From: an uncultured Candidatus Nitrosopumilus sp. | GTDB taxonomy: Archaea > Thermoproteota > Nitrososphaeria > Nitrososphaerales > Nitrosopumilaceae | Direction of reading: 5' to 3' | DNA: 64,000 nt | Assembly (NCBI GenBank): GCA_951812655.1 | Contig: OX638319.1 | Location: 1,465,620 to 1,529,619 of the forward strand | Shown here: piece after piece, positions 7,525 to 15,458 of the stretch | Position numbering within the stretch: the stretch's first letter is position 1 | Layout: each line of letters starts with the position of its first letter | Position numbers and translations under genes: made by a program | Notes under the pieces: model-generated | The model's input: the letters and a program-made list of their open reading frames with translations, nothing else | Databases searched by the model: none | What the model was told of the DNA's origin: nothing

Positions 7525-9219
7525 TTGAAAAATATATTGATTCTATGTGCGATGGTTGGGTTTTTGCCTCTGATTGCAAGCGCTTACGGGCACGGTGTTG
7601 GAAGCGAGACACTTCCGCCACAAATGATTGGAAACTACAATTCGACAGTTTTCCTAAAATCCTGGCCAAATTCAGTTGAGGAAAATATTCAGGAAAAGCA
7701 AATCTCCTTGACAATCTATGATGTTGAAACAGAGGAGCATCTCCATAACATGAAAATTGATTTTACAGTATCAAACCATGGGGAAATCCTATTCTCTGAT
7801 AATTTTGAGATAGAGGAAGGTACGTTCTCCATGATTTTTTCACCTCCTGGTAGTTTGACAGTAGATGAGACCCTGGACAAACTGTTTGACACGATAACTG
7901 AATTTGATACAAACCAAATCCAGGTAGATGAAGACATTTTTTCAGAGGGAGGCCTCTATGACTTTGACATCGTAGTGAGAACCGTGGATTCTTTTGACAG
8001 TGATCTGGAAGAACCTGTGCACTTTAAGGGGTCGTTGTCAATACCAAAAAAATACGAGTACCAAACAGAATCCAATCACAACGTTAGCGTAACATCATTT
8101 TATGATGTAGTGGACTCGTTTAGTTTCTCGCCGGACTCTATGAGCTTTTCAATGCCGTTTGAATGGTCTGATGAGAATGTTTCCCAGGTCTCTGTTGTGC
8201 ATGAAGAGATTCACATCCCAAAGTCTCTGTCGTCTTGGATTGTAGGCGACTACTATTTGGAGATAAATGAGAAAACTGCGCCTAATTCTCTAATCACAAT
8301 AGACGACTATTCTGTGGAGGAAGAGAGGATAATTCATGTTATAATCCCCCAGAGATATCTGCCTGAGTTTGAAGATGATCTGCACCAGATGCGCTTTGAG
8401 CTAAAACCCACTTCATCTCCTTCAGAACCGTTGTCTGCTCCGACTAGAAACGGCGAGTTTGACGTGACATTGCAGTGGAATGCCCCCAATATTGTGTGGG
8501 GCAAGCCAATCACCTTCGAGGTAAAGATTGAGGACACGTTTGTCCCCTACAAGGTGGTAAAAAAAATCCCGTTTCACATGTCTATGATCCAAGATGACAA
8601 GGTAATCTTTGAGAAAGACTTTGACGGGGTAAAAAACATCGAATCAAAACTAAATACGTTTGAATTCGCTTTTGAAGAATCTCATGAAGGGACAGTCAAA
8701 TTGCTCATCGAAGACATAGAATCTAACAACTATGCAAGCACCGAATTTGCCTTTGCAGTGGATGCACCGGCCCTCAAGTTCCCAATAACGATACCAAGTC
8801 AAACAAAAGATGGAGCCAGTGGCAGCTATGATGTTGACATGACGTGGATTCCGGCAGATATTCTTCCTGATGAAGAGTCAGAATTCATCTTTACCATCTA
8901 TGAAAAAAATAGTAAAATTCCCATCATGGATGCATATTATGAGTTTGTCCTGATCAAAGATGGCGAGGAAATTCTCAGAAAGCCTGGAATTGCTCCTGCA
9001 GGAGGTTATTTTGAGGACTATGTGTTTGCAGATGAGCATTCTGGTAAGATGCTGGTAAAATTGGACAGGATAAACAGGTCTGATGAATACGCAGAGATTT
9101 CAGTGAATGTTGTTCCTGAGTTTGGCCCATTTGCAATTCTAATTCTTAGCGTATCTCTGATTGCAATACTGTTGGCAACAAGAAATACCAGTTTTCTAAA
9201 ATATGGTTTTAGATCATAG
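7525..9219 (+). CDS. Large exported PEFG-CTERM protein with beta-sandwich repeats
   Basis: The TTG start is preceded by GAGGTGA. A signal peptide (residues 1-23, ending ASAYGHG) leads into about 500 residues of mostly beta structure. A domain with the pattern FDVTLQWNAPNIVWGKPITFEVKI near residue 312 recurs as YDVDMTWIPADILPDEESEFIFTI near 435. The end has VPEFG, a hydrophobic helix and basic residues, the PEFG-CTERM sorting signal. The repeats resemble CopC/Ig-like sandwiches. It should be a surface-displayed structural or binding protein. No enzyme motif is seen. Confidence 0.75.
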   Translation: MKNILILCAMVGFLPLIASAYGHGVGSETLPPQMIGNYNSTVFLKSWPNSVEENIQEKQISLTIYDVETEEHLHNMKIDFTVSNHGEILFSDNFEIEEGTFSMIFSPPGSLTVDETLDKLFDTITEFDTNQIQVDEDIFSEGGLYDFDIVVRTVDSFDSDLEEPVHFKGSLSIPKKYEYQTESNHNVSVTSFYDVVDSFSFSPDSMSFSMPFEWSDENVSQVSVVHEEIHIPKSLSSWIVGDYYLEINEKTAPNSLITIDDYSVEEERIIHVIIPQRYLPEFEDDLHQMRFELKPTSSPSEPLSAPTRNGEFDVTLQWNAPNIVWGKPITFEVKIEDTFVPYKVVKKIPFHMSMIQDDKVIFEKDFDGVKNIESKLNTFEFAFEESHEGTVKLLIEDIESNNYASTEFAFAVDAPALKFPITIPSQTKDGASGSYDVDMTWIPADILPDEESEFIFTIYEKNSKIPIMDAYYEFVLIKDGEEILRKPGIAPAGGYFEDYVFADEHSGKMLVKLDRINRSDEYAEISVNVVPEFGPFAILILSVSLIAILLATRNTSFLKYGFRS

Positions 9220-9245
9220 ATGAATTTCTAAAAAAATAAAAAAAA

Positions 9246-9755
9246 TTAGGAATGGTCTGGCTTATCATGTTCTTCATGTCCTACTGTTTCACCAAAGGAC
9301 TGGACGTAAATGGTAATTGAGGCAGTAGGCCCAAACCTTATTTTTTTGTCTAATGGGTTGCCGATTGCAACGTCAGTTACAAGCATGTCTTCCTCCGGAG
9401 GCAGGTCGATGTGATAGAGACACATGTTCCCAGGAGAGGACAATTCATGCACGATGTTGCCATTATTCAGACTAATTGCTTCCATCTCCGGTGCTACTCC
9501 AAGCAACACATTGACTTTGCCATTGCCTTCTGCATCGCAATTTGCCTTTAGTGCAAGATGTCCGCTTGCAATTGCATCTGGTGTCGAGTCAAACATCAAC
9601 AGGTAGTCATTTGCGGGAATGCTCTTGAATGCAAGATATTGCGAGGTGTGGAGTCGTTCCATCTCCATCTCCTTGCTCTCTGCAGGAACTGCAACAGTGG
9701 AAATTGCCACTACCGACGTAACTGCAAAAAGCAAACTTGCGATAATCTTTTTCAT
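9246..9755 (-). CDS. Secreted protein, unknown
   Basis: A clear signal peptide (MKKIIASLLFAVTSVVAISTV, ending VPAES) precedes a 140-residue domain. It contains two Cys (LKANCDAEG and NMCLYHID) likely to form a disulfide and ends in a His/Asp/Glu-rich tail (GHEEHDKPDHS) that could bind metal. No membrane anchor is seen. The family is not recognised. The gene converges with the PEFG gene 7525-9219. Confidence 0.55.
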   Translation of the reverse strand: MKKIIASLLFAVTSVVAISTVAVPAESKEMEMERLHTSQYLAFKSIPANDYLLMFDSTPDAIASGHLALKANCDAEGNGKVNVLLGVAPEMEAISLNNGNIVHELSSPGNMCLYHIDLPPEEDMLVTDVAIGNPLDKKIRFGPTASITIYVQSFGETVGHEEHDKPDHS

Positions 9756-9958
9756 CGATAAGAAGTCGGAGCAAAATCATGATAAACAATTTGGTACATT
9801 TCGCGAATCTACCATAGTTCAACATAGCCCATAATTTTTTTACTGGATTATCTTATCATGATTTTTTTGTCGGTTTATCTAAACTGCAAAACACATGTGT
9901 GTCAATTTTGAACTGATTTGATGTTTGTACTATTTTTGACTACCTTTATTAGAAATAT

Positions 9959-10678
9959 TTGGAAATTTGTATTGTGCGAATATTATTGATAATGGCAATG
10001 TTGATTATTCCAAGTTTGGCCGGAATCGCATATGGTCATACAGTTGATTCTGTTGGAGATTACCGGGTGGAAATTGGTTGGATGAATGAGCCGGTTGTTT
10101 CAGGGGAAACCAACGCGATCGAGTTCTACGTTAGCCCTCTCATCCCTTGCCCTGAAATAGAAAAGGCGATAAAATGTGCAGAATCACAAGATTTCCAAAA
10201 CGGAGTTGCAGATTTAAGAAAAACAATCAAAATGCAACTAATCTTTAAGGATGAAAACATCACACTTCCACTTTCACCTGATCATAACATTCCAGGAAAA
10301 TACTATGCATTTGTCAACCCAACTGTGTCAGGATTCTATCAAGCTAATGTTCTGGGATCCATCAAGGACACTCCAATCAGCTTGTCGATGCATCCTCCAA
10401 AGGTTGCCGAACGGTCATACATTGAATTTCCAAAAAAAGAGCATGAAGAAATAATTGAGCAGCACAACACCATCCAATCAAAACACGATGAACTAGAAAT
10501 CAGGCTCAATACTGTGCAATCTCAGTACAATAATCTAGAGTCTAAAATTGACTCTGTTGAAAAGAAACTAGAGCAAGAGCAGCAATCTGATGGGTTCTCG
10601 GGTTTTGATTATGCAAGCATTGCAATAGCCGTCACTGCTTTGGCTTTGGGAGTGTTTGCCGTGAGGAAGAGCAGATAG
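9959..10678 (+). CDS. Exported coiled-coil protein with C-terminal membrane anchor
   Basis: A signal peptide ends near residue 26 (AYGHTVDS). A beta-rich outer domain of about 120 residues follows, resembling CopC/FixH-type sandwiches (YRVEIGWMNEPVVSGETNAIEFYV). A heptad-like coiled coil spans about residues 160-205 (EEIIEQHNTIQSKHDELEIRL...). The end is one membrane helix and KSR. The TTG start at 9959 is preceded by CTTTATTAG. GTG and ATG codons further in are possible starts. It is probably a surface protein held by its C-terminus; the role is unknown. Confidence 0.6.
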   Translation: MEICIVRILLIMAMLIIPSLAGIAYGHTVDSVGDYRVEIGWMNEPVVSGETNAIEFYVSPLIPCPEIEKAIKCAESQDFQNGVADLRKTIKMQLIFKDENITLPLSPDHNIPGKYYAFVNPTVSGFYQANVLGSIKDTPISLSMHPPKVAERSYIEFPKKEHEEIIEQHNTIQSKHDELEIRLNTVQSQYNNLESKIDSVEKKLEQEQQSDGFSGFDYASIAIAVTALALGVFAVRKSR

Positions 10679-10703
10679 CTCGAAAAATCAATTTTTTTGA
10701 TGG

Positions 10704-10994
10704 ATGCACATAATGTCCCACACAGGAGTAGACGTAATTGATTTTATTTTATTTACAATCTATCCTGTTATTGCTCTTTTTTGCATCGAAATGATTAGCA
10801 GAATCATTAAGATTCCAAAATGGTTAAAGCTTACAACCCAAGGATTTGTGTCAATAGGGTTTGCTGTCGCATATCTGACATTTCCTGGAGATACTAAATT
10901 CCCACTTACAGCCATGGTGTTGATTGCATTAGGATTGGCAATATTTTATCAAGCAAGACGCGCAAAAAGCAATCCTGAAAACAGTATCTATTAG
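10704..10994 (+). CDS. Three-helix membrane protein, unknown
   Basis: This 96-residue protein consists of three hydrophobic helices (about residues 11-33, 44-60 and 67-84) joined by short basic loops, ending QARRAKSNPENS. It is 25 bases downstream of the coiled-coil surface protein and probably co-transcribed. I do not recognise the family. Confidence 0.55.
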   Translation: MHIMSHTGVDVIDFILFTIYPVIALFCIEMISRIIKIPKWLKLTTQGFVSIGFAVAYLTFPGDTKFPLTAMVLIALGLAIFYQARRAKSNPENSIY

Positions 10995-11123
10995 AATTTT
11001 AACTTGGAGGTTTACAGTTTAGTTTGGTTTCATTAAATAACAATTTCTTTTTGTAAAACCTTACCCAATTCAGAATAAACAATTGAAACCATAGTTAAAT
11101 AATATGAAATTGTAATTGTAGCA

Positions 11124-11240
11124 ATGGCTTGCGGATGTTCACCAAATAACGATAACTGTATTGATGCAAATTGCAACTGTCAGAAAACAGGGGTTTGTAC
11201 TTGTGGTCCCAATTGTAACTGTGCAGCAAACAAGAAATAA
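11124..11240 (+). CDS. Metallothionein-like Cys-rich mini-protein
   Basis: An ATG-started frame of 38 codons encodes nine Cys, mostly as C-x-C pairs (ACGCS, NCNCQ, CTCGPNCNC), with no aromatic or bulky hydrophobic core. That is the hallmark of metallothioneins, which bind copper, zinc or cadmium in the cytoplasm. A TTAAATAA box about 26 bases upstream predicts a leaderless transcript. It is a stand-alone gene. Assignment rests on composition only, since these proteins have little alignable sequence. Confidence 0.7.
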   Translation: MACGCSPNNDNCIDANCNCQKTGVCTCGPNCNCAANKK

Positions 11241-11495
11241 AAAAGTATAGTTACAGTTCAATATACAACTGCTCACGTCTTCTTTATTTTCTATTTTTGG
11301 ATCAGGACACGTAGAGGAATGTTTTTTTGATATGATAAAGATTTTTCAGAAATTAAAAGAACAGATAAAATAATAGATTGCTGTAAAGTTGAAACGTCCT
11401 GTCCTATAAACATGAGTGAAATTCTTACAATTTTATTTCGTAATTAGATCATTGTACGGGTTTTATTAAGGGTGGAATAATACCATTACTCCAAC

Positions 11496-12314
11496 ATGGA
11501 TGAATTAAAAATAAAAAAAGATTTTACAGATATTTACACGCAAGATTCCCCATATGAATATCTAAAGGAAATGGATAGATTGGAATATTCCATACCAGAT
11601 TCTACAAAACCTTTGTACAACTCCATCATAGAACAACTTGAAGATACATTATCTCTACCCATCAATGTTTTAGATTTGGGAAGTTCATACGGTATCAATT
11701 CATCATTAATGAAATTTAATTTAACAATGTCAAAATTGAATGATTTCTTTTTAAACGGATCTGAACCTACAAAAAAAGAAACCAAACAATTCTACAAGAA
11801 ATGCGATAGCAATGATAACATGAATTTCTATCAAATAGATATTTCAAAAGAGGCCCTAAAATTCTCCGAAGAGATGAATCTGTGTGAGAGGGGCATGAAT
11901 GTTGATCTTGAATCTGAAAAATTAGATTTACTGGAATCACTACCGAAAATGGATGTGGTGATTGCAACTGGCTGTATCGGCTATATCGGATACAAGGCAA
12001 TTTTGAATCTACTAAAGGTAATTAAAAATAGACAATCTAATTCAATCGAATCTGAAACAGAGTATGCCCCACCAATCTTTGCGTTCTCTGTTCTTAGAAT
12101 GTTTGACATGGAAGATATCAAAGAAGTTTTTGAGATATATGGTTACTCTATTGTAAAAAGCGACATAAAACCAATACGTCAAAGAAACTTTGCTGATGCT
12201 AAAGAAAAAGCACAAACTGTTTCTCTATTACGTGAGATGAAAATCAATACTGAAGAATATGAAGATGATGGTAAATTATATGCTGACTTTTATATTGCAA
12301 AATCCAAAAATTAA
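11496..12314 (+). CDS. SAM-dependent methyltransferase-like protein
   Basis: Residues 57-66 (INVLDLGSSYG) form the glycine-rich SAM-binding motif I of class I methyltransferases. DVVIATGCIGYIGYKAI (about 152-168) fits the motif IV region. The 272-residue protein is acidic and AT-rich in codon use. The substrate is unknown. The gene stands alone, and its 3' end faces the 96-bp palindrome at 12404. Confidence 0.65.
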   Translation: MDELKIKKDFTDIYTQDSPYEYLKEMDRLEYSIPDSTKPLYNSIIEQLEDTLSLPINVLDLGSSYGINSSLMKFNLTMSKLNDFFLNGSEPTKKETKQFYKKCDSNDNMNFYQIDISKEALKFSEEMNLCERGMNVDLESEKLDLLESLPKMDVVIATGCIGYIGYKAILNLLKVIKNRQSNSIESETEYAPPIFAFSVLRMFDMEDIKEVFEIYGYSIVKSDIKPIRQRNFADAKEKAQTVSLLREMKINTEEYEDDGKLYADFYIAKSKN

Positions 12315-12403
12315 ATTCCGCATTTAAAATAAAAATAAGAAATAGTGTAATTAAAAAACCATCATTTAGACATAAACACAATATTTTTTTATTAAATTTA
12401 ATT

Positions 12404-12499
12404 TCCACGTGGGTCTTTTATTTCGTACACTAACTATAACCCCAATAACATTGTGCTGGGGATATAGTTTAGAGGTTAATTACTGGACCCACGTGGAAA
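12404..12499. repeat. 96-bp nested palindromic element, copy 1
   Basis: The ends are TTCCACGTGGGT and ACCCACGTGGAA, a perfect 12-bp inverted repeat that itself contains the palindrome CCACGTGG. In the middle, AACTATAACCCCA pairs with TGGGGATATAGTT (one mismatch) around the loop ATAACATTGTGC. A second copy of exactly the same length lies at 32274-32369. Both copies sit between convergent genes downstream of a methyltransferase gene. It could be a non-autonomous mobile element (MITE) or a structured bidirectional terminator. Confidence 0.8.
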
Positions 12500-12533
12500 G
12501 TAAAAAAATTCGGAAATGTAGATGTGAATGTAT

Positions 12534-13379
12534 CTATCCAACGTTTATTTTTTTAATCTGATTTGTCCATTGTTTAAAATGAACTTTTAATGCAGATATA
12601 TCGTCAGGGGATAACGGATTGTTATGAGCAACCACGTTTCTCGAAGTACCTATGATCTCAATCATTGTTTTGACCCAATGCTGTTGGGGCAATAATGAAA
12701 CAAATTCTTTCCAATTATTTTCAATAATACTAGTTAGCTCTTCTATATCGGTATAAAAAATGGGGTGTGCACCACGTTTTCCATGCCATCTATTTTTATC
12801 TTCATCATTAATTCGAATTTCTACTTTTTGTTTTACTTTGATAGGAATTGTTGCTTTATCCCACCAATCTTTATCATATTTTGAAACCATCACGTGTTGA
12901 ATCAACCCTCTTACAGAGTTTTCAAAAATATAGAAAATTGGATATATATCCGCCATTTTTTGTGCTTCGTTTAACATTTGTTTTGGAAGAATAGGATGAT
13001 CAATTTGAGTATGAGTTCCAATATTCACAACAATATTCCTTTCTGGTGATTTTTTTTGAATTTTGGTTTTTTTGTTTAAGACATGATCATTTTCAGATTT
13101 TTCTAGATTGTTTTTTGTAACATTTTTTCCAAATGCGACATTGATTTGAGAGCTAAAATTCGCCATTATTTCTTGAAATTCTTTTAATTCTGATTCTCGT
13201 TTTTCTTTTTTTAAAATTTCTGCAACGGGTATGTTTTTTTGTGTTGCAAGTACATACATTGCAATCTCTGAAGTGGCAGAATAATTAGTAATGTTTTTTA
13301 CTTTTTCTATCTCTGAATACATCCTCCTTTGTTTCATTTTCTGAAGAATTTTATTTCGTATAGTATTACTTGCAGACAT
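12534..13379 (-). CDS. Swt1-type HEPN protein at the end of the HTH operon
   Basis: The 281-residue protein has a lysine-rich N-terminal half and a C-terminal HEPN domain of the Swt1 kind. The recognisable parts are YPIFYIFENSVRGLIQHVM, a KNRWHGKRGAHPIFYTDIEELTSIIENNWKEF region, and the R-x4-H signature RNVVAH at residues 247-252. HEPN domains with this motif are known metal-independent RNases in toxin-antitoxin and defence systems. It is the last gene of a six-gene operon of small HTH proteins, 40 bases after the fifth. RNase or RNA-binding activity is inferred from the motif. Confidence 0.7.
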   Translation of the reverse strand: MSASNTIRNKILQKMKQRRMYSEIEKVKNITNYSATSEIAMYVLATQKNIPVAEILKKEKRESELKEFQEIMANFSSQINVAFGKNVTKNNLEKSENDHVLNKKTKIQKKSPERNIVVNIGTHTQIDHPILPKQMLNEAQKMADIYPIFYIFENSVRGLIQHVMVSKYDKDWWDKATIPIKVKQKVEIRINDEDKNRWHGKRGAHPIFYTDIEELTSIIENNWKEFVSLLPQQHWVKTMIEIIGTSRNVVAHNNPLSPDDISALKVHFKQWTNQIKKINVG

Positions 13380-13419
13380 TTTTCTTCAAATCATAATCCA
13401 TGTGTATTCCAAAGTTATT

Positions 13420-13647
13420 TTATTCATCATCTTCCATTTCTTCATCTTTAGATGATTTTAATTTACTTTTTGTCACTTTAACTTGATTTTCACTTTTCCC
13501 CAAAATTTCTGCAATTTCTTTGTTTTTCAATCCTAAGGAATCTAATTTTCCAACTTGTTTGTTAACTGGCATTCCTTGCAAAATATTTGCGGCTAATAAC
13601 TTACAAATTACATCTAATTTCCTAGTTATTTTATTATCATCAGTCAT
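13420..13647 (-). CDS. Small sigma-region-4-like HTH protein
   Basis: The 75 residues are dominated by a helix-turn-helix (LGLKNKEIAEILGKSENQVKVTKSKLK, about residues 35-62) of the kind found in sigma-70 region 4 and LuxR-like domains. A Lys/Asp/Glu tail follows. Its start overlaps the end of 13644-14003 by 4 bases. It probably binds DNA, possibly as a heteromer with its paralogous neighbours. Confidence 0.65.
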   Translation of the reverse strand: MTDDNKITRKLDVICKLLAANILQGMPVNKQVGKLDSLGLKNKEIAEILGKSENQVKVTKSKLKSSKDEEMEDDE

Positions 13648-14003
13648 CTTTTTTCATTTTCTTTTTTCTTCAATTCAATTTTTGGAATTTCTATGCCAAA
13701 ATCTTCAAGTGCAAATATTCTTTTGAATCTAGTTCCACGTTTAACTGGAATTGATTCGCCTATGCCAATTTTTTCCCATTCTTTCCAATATTTAGAAACG
13801 GTGCCAGCTCCTACATTTCCTTTATCTACAATGTCATCTTGATTGTTTTCACCATCACTCAAGTAATAGATTGTTCGTTTAATTTCAGAATCAAGAGTGG
13901 ATTCTAGAATCTTTTTCACATCTCCATATGCAGTGATTTTGGTCCATTTCAAAAGATCTTTTAATGTATCTAAAATGGCTTGATTTAATTTTGAATCAGT
14001 CAA
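13644..14003 (-). CDS. HTH protein of the tandem paralog array (4th gene)
   Basis: The 119 residues follow the layout of the array: an amphipathic N-terminal helix, then a three-helix DNA-binding unit (IYYLSDGENNQDDIVDKGNVGAGTVSKYWKEWEKIGI), then a basic C-terminal extension (FALEDFGIEIPKIE). It is the closest paralog of 14000-14377, sharing L.DG..... and the W..WEKIGI / W.KWSKIGI turn. It overlaps both neighbours by 4 bases, so expression is coupled. Confidence 0.7.
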   Translation of the reverse strand: MTDSKLNQAILDTLKDLLKWTKITAYGDVKKILESTLDSEIKRTIYYLSDGENNQDDIVDKGNVGAGTVSKYWKEWEKIGIGESIPVKRGTRFKRIFALEDFGIEIPKIELKKKENEKR

Positions 14004-14377
14004 TTATTCTCCTCAATATTGGATTTGATGTTCTTTGTATTCTCATTTTTCTTAGATTTTGGAATATCTATTCCCACTTCTTCAAGAGATACAAAATGCT
14101 TCATTCTTCCTTTAAATTTTTTAGATTCTTCAACTATACCAATTTTTGACCATTTTTGCCAATATGCAATTATTGTAGATTTGCTATTCAAACCAATTTC
14201 TTTGGCTATGTCTCTAGTTGTTCTTACACCATCACTTAATTCATAAGCAATTTTCTCATTTTCAGATTTTAAGACCTTTGATAAAATGTCATGCAATTTA
14301 TCTAAACTTTGAAACTTTGTCCATTTTGCTATTTCATTCAACTCTTCTAAAATCAAATCTAATTTTTCTTCACTCAT
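14000..14377 (-). CDS. HTH protein of the tandem paralog array (3rd gene)
   Basis: This 125-residue paralog has the HTH in AYELSDGVRTTRDIAKEIGLNSKSTIIAYWQKWSKIGI (about residues 45-85). Next comes the same FVSLEEVGIDIPK segment as its neighbour, then a Lys/Asn/Glu tail. The DG..(T)..DIA pattern is shared by four of the five array members and marks one expanded family. The gene ends in a 4-base overlap with the next. Confidence 0.7.
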   Translation of the reverse strand: MSEEKLDLILEELNEIAKWTKFQSLDKLHDILSKVLKSENEKIAYELSDGVRTTRDIAKEIGLNSKSTIIAYWQKWSKIGIVEESKKFKGRMKHFVSLEEVGIDIPKSKKNENTKNIKSNIEENN

Positions 14378-14389
14378 TTTATTCTTATC

Positions 14390-14707
14390 TTAATCCAAAA
14401 GTCCTGTATTGTTATAGTAGGATTCTTTTCCTGTTTTTGTTATAGAAATTATTCCATATTTCGTTAGTTCTGAAACTTTCTTTTTTACTGTAATTTCTGC
14501 AACACCCAAATTATTTGCTATTTCTTTAACCATGTCTGAATAGTTTTTCGTTCCATCACATAGAGAAATAATCTTGGCAAAAACCTTGTCTTTGTTTATT
14601 TCTTCTTTAAACTTAGATAATTTTTCTAAATTACTAAGTTTTAGCAAGGTTATGATCTTATCTAGTTTATCTGAAATTCCCTTTAACATTATTTCATCAT
14701 TCGACAT
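14390..14707 (-). CDS. HTH protein of the tandem paralog array (2nd gene)
   Basis: The 105 residues start with the array-typical MSNDEIMLKGISDKLDKIITLL amphipathic helix. The winged HTH is ISLCDGTKNYSDMVKEIANNLGVAEITVKKKVSELTKYGII (about 47-87). The gene overlaps the first array gene by 11 bases. The N-terminal helix may mediate dimerisation between paralogs; that is inference from its heptad-like spacing. Confidence 0.7.
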   Translation of the reverse strand: MSNDEIMLKGISDKLDKIITLLKLSNLEKLSKFKEEINKDKVFAKIISLCDGTKNYSDMVKEIANNLGVAEITVKKKVSELTKYGIISITKTGKESYYNNTGLLD

Positions 14708-15020
14708 TTTTTATTCTCCAATTTTTTGGAACATAATCAAAAACTCTTTTAGGAATGCCACGTTTTTCAACTGAAATCAAACTGGCGTTTTGTAAATCTT
14801 TGATAATTAATTGAACATATCGAATTGATACCTTGGCTTTGGTTGAAATTTCATTCGTGGTGTTAATTCCATCACACAAGGCCCAAATTTTCTTCTTTTC
14901 ATCGGTTGTAATGATTGCCTCTAATTCATTTTGTATGTCATTTCTAGCCATAACTAACAATAATTGCTTAATTTCTCCTAATTGTTTCGAAACTTCTTCC
15001 ATTATTTGTTCACTCGTCAT
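14697..15020 (-). CDS. HTH protein of the tandem paralog array (1st gene)
   Basis: The 107 residues contain MTSEQIMEEVSKQLGEIKQLLLVM as N-terminal helix and a winged HTH with IWALCDGINTTNEISTKAKVSIRYVQLIIKDLQNASLI (about 44-81). A wing-like segment (EKRGIPKRVFDYVP) follows. It is the promoter-proximal gene. A TTATAA box 27 bases before the ATG indicates a leaderless transcript, so it should be the most expressed member and a candidate autoregulator. Confidence 0.72.
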   Translation of the reverse strand: MTSEQIMEEVSKQLGEIKQLLLVMARNDIQNELEAIITTDEKKKIWALCDGINTTNEISTKAKVSIRYVQLIIKDLQNASLISVEKRGIPKRVFDYVPKNWRIKNVE

Positions 15021-15042
15021 TAGTATACCTAACGTACAATAT

Positions 15043-15050
15043 GTTTATAA
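15043..15050 (-). promoter_or_regulatory. TATA box of the HTH/HEPN operon
   Basis: On the minus strand TTATAAAC lies about 27 bases before the first ATG of the operon. This is the spacing of an archaeal TATA box on a leaderless gene. The palindromic stretch TTAGGTATACTAA lies between box and start, where a repressor would block transcription. Confidence 0.6.
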
Positions 15051-15458
15051 GTATTATGCGTAATTAATTATATTTAATTGACCATTGGGTACTTTACGGT
15101 AAATTATGATGAAATTATTACTTTCATGATAATTTTATACCTAATTTTCACGTTATTATCAACTATTTTTTCTAATATCAATATTTGATATTTTGGTCAT
15201 AAAATTTAACTTGAATATATTCAATTTTAAAATTTTATATAGATTTATGCCTAAATTAATAAATTTTTAATTTATTGCTATTCGCCAATACTAAAGAACA
15301 TAGTTTTTCTAAATTGAAATAGAATGGTAATTACACCCTAGATATTTTTATTTTGTAATGATGTGCTGATACCACTTTTCAAAAACCCATATCTCAACAT
15401 AATCTCTATGAATGCGTTAGTGTAGTTTTTTTATAATATGTTTAAGATTTAAACAAAA
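15051..15458. other. AT-rich gap between casposase and HTH operon with TATRCCTAA sites
   Basis: About 400 bases with no supported gene and roughly 25 percent GC. The nonamer TATRCCTAA occurs at 15137 and 15246, and a third time at 15024 just inside the HTH promoter. The repeated sites could be operators for the HTH proteins. This is a pattern observation on three short sites in AT-rich DNA, so chance is not excluded. Confidence 0.4.

Noticed and set aside
12404-12499. tRNA or other classical structured RNA at the 96-bp elements
   Set aside because: The fold is a single long nested hairpin with no cloverleaf or known riboswitch core.
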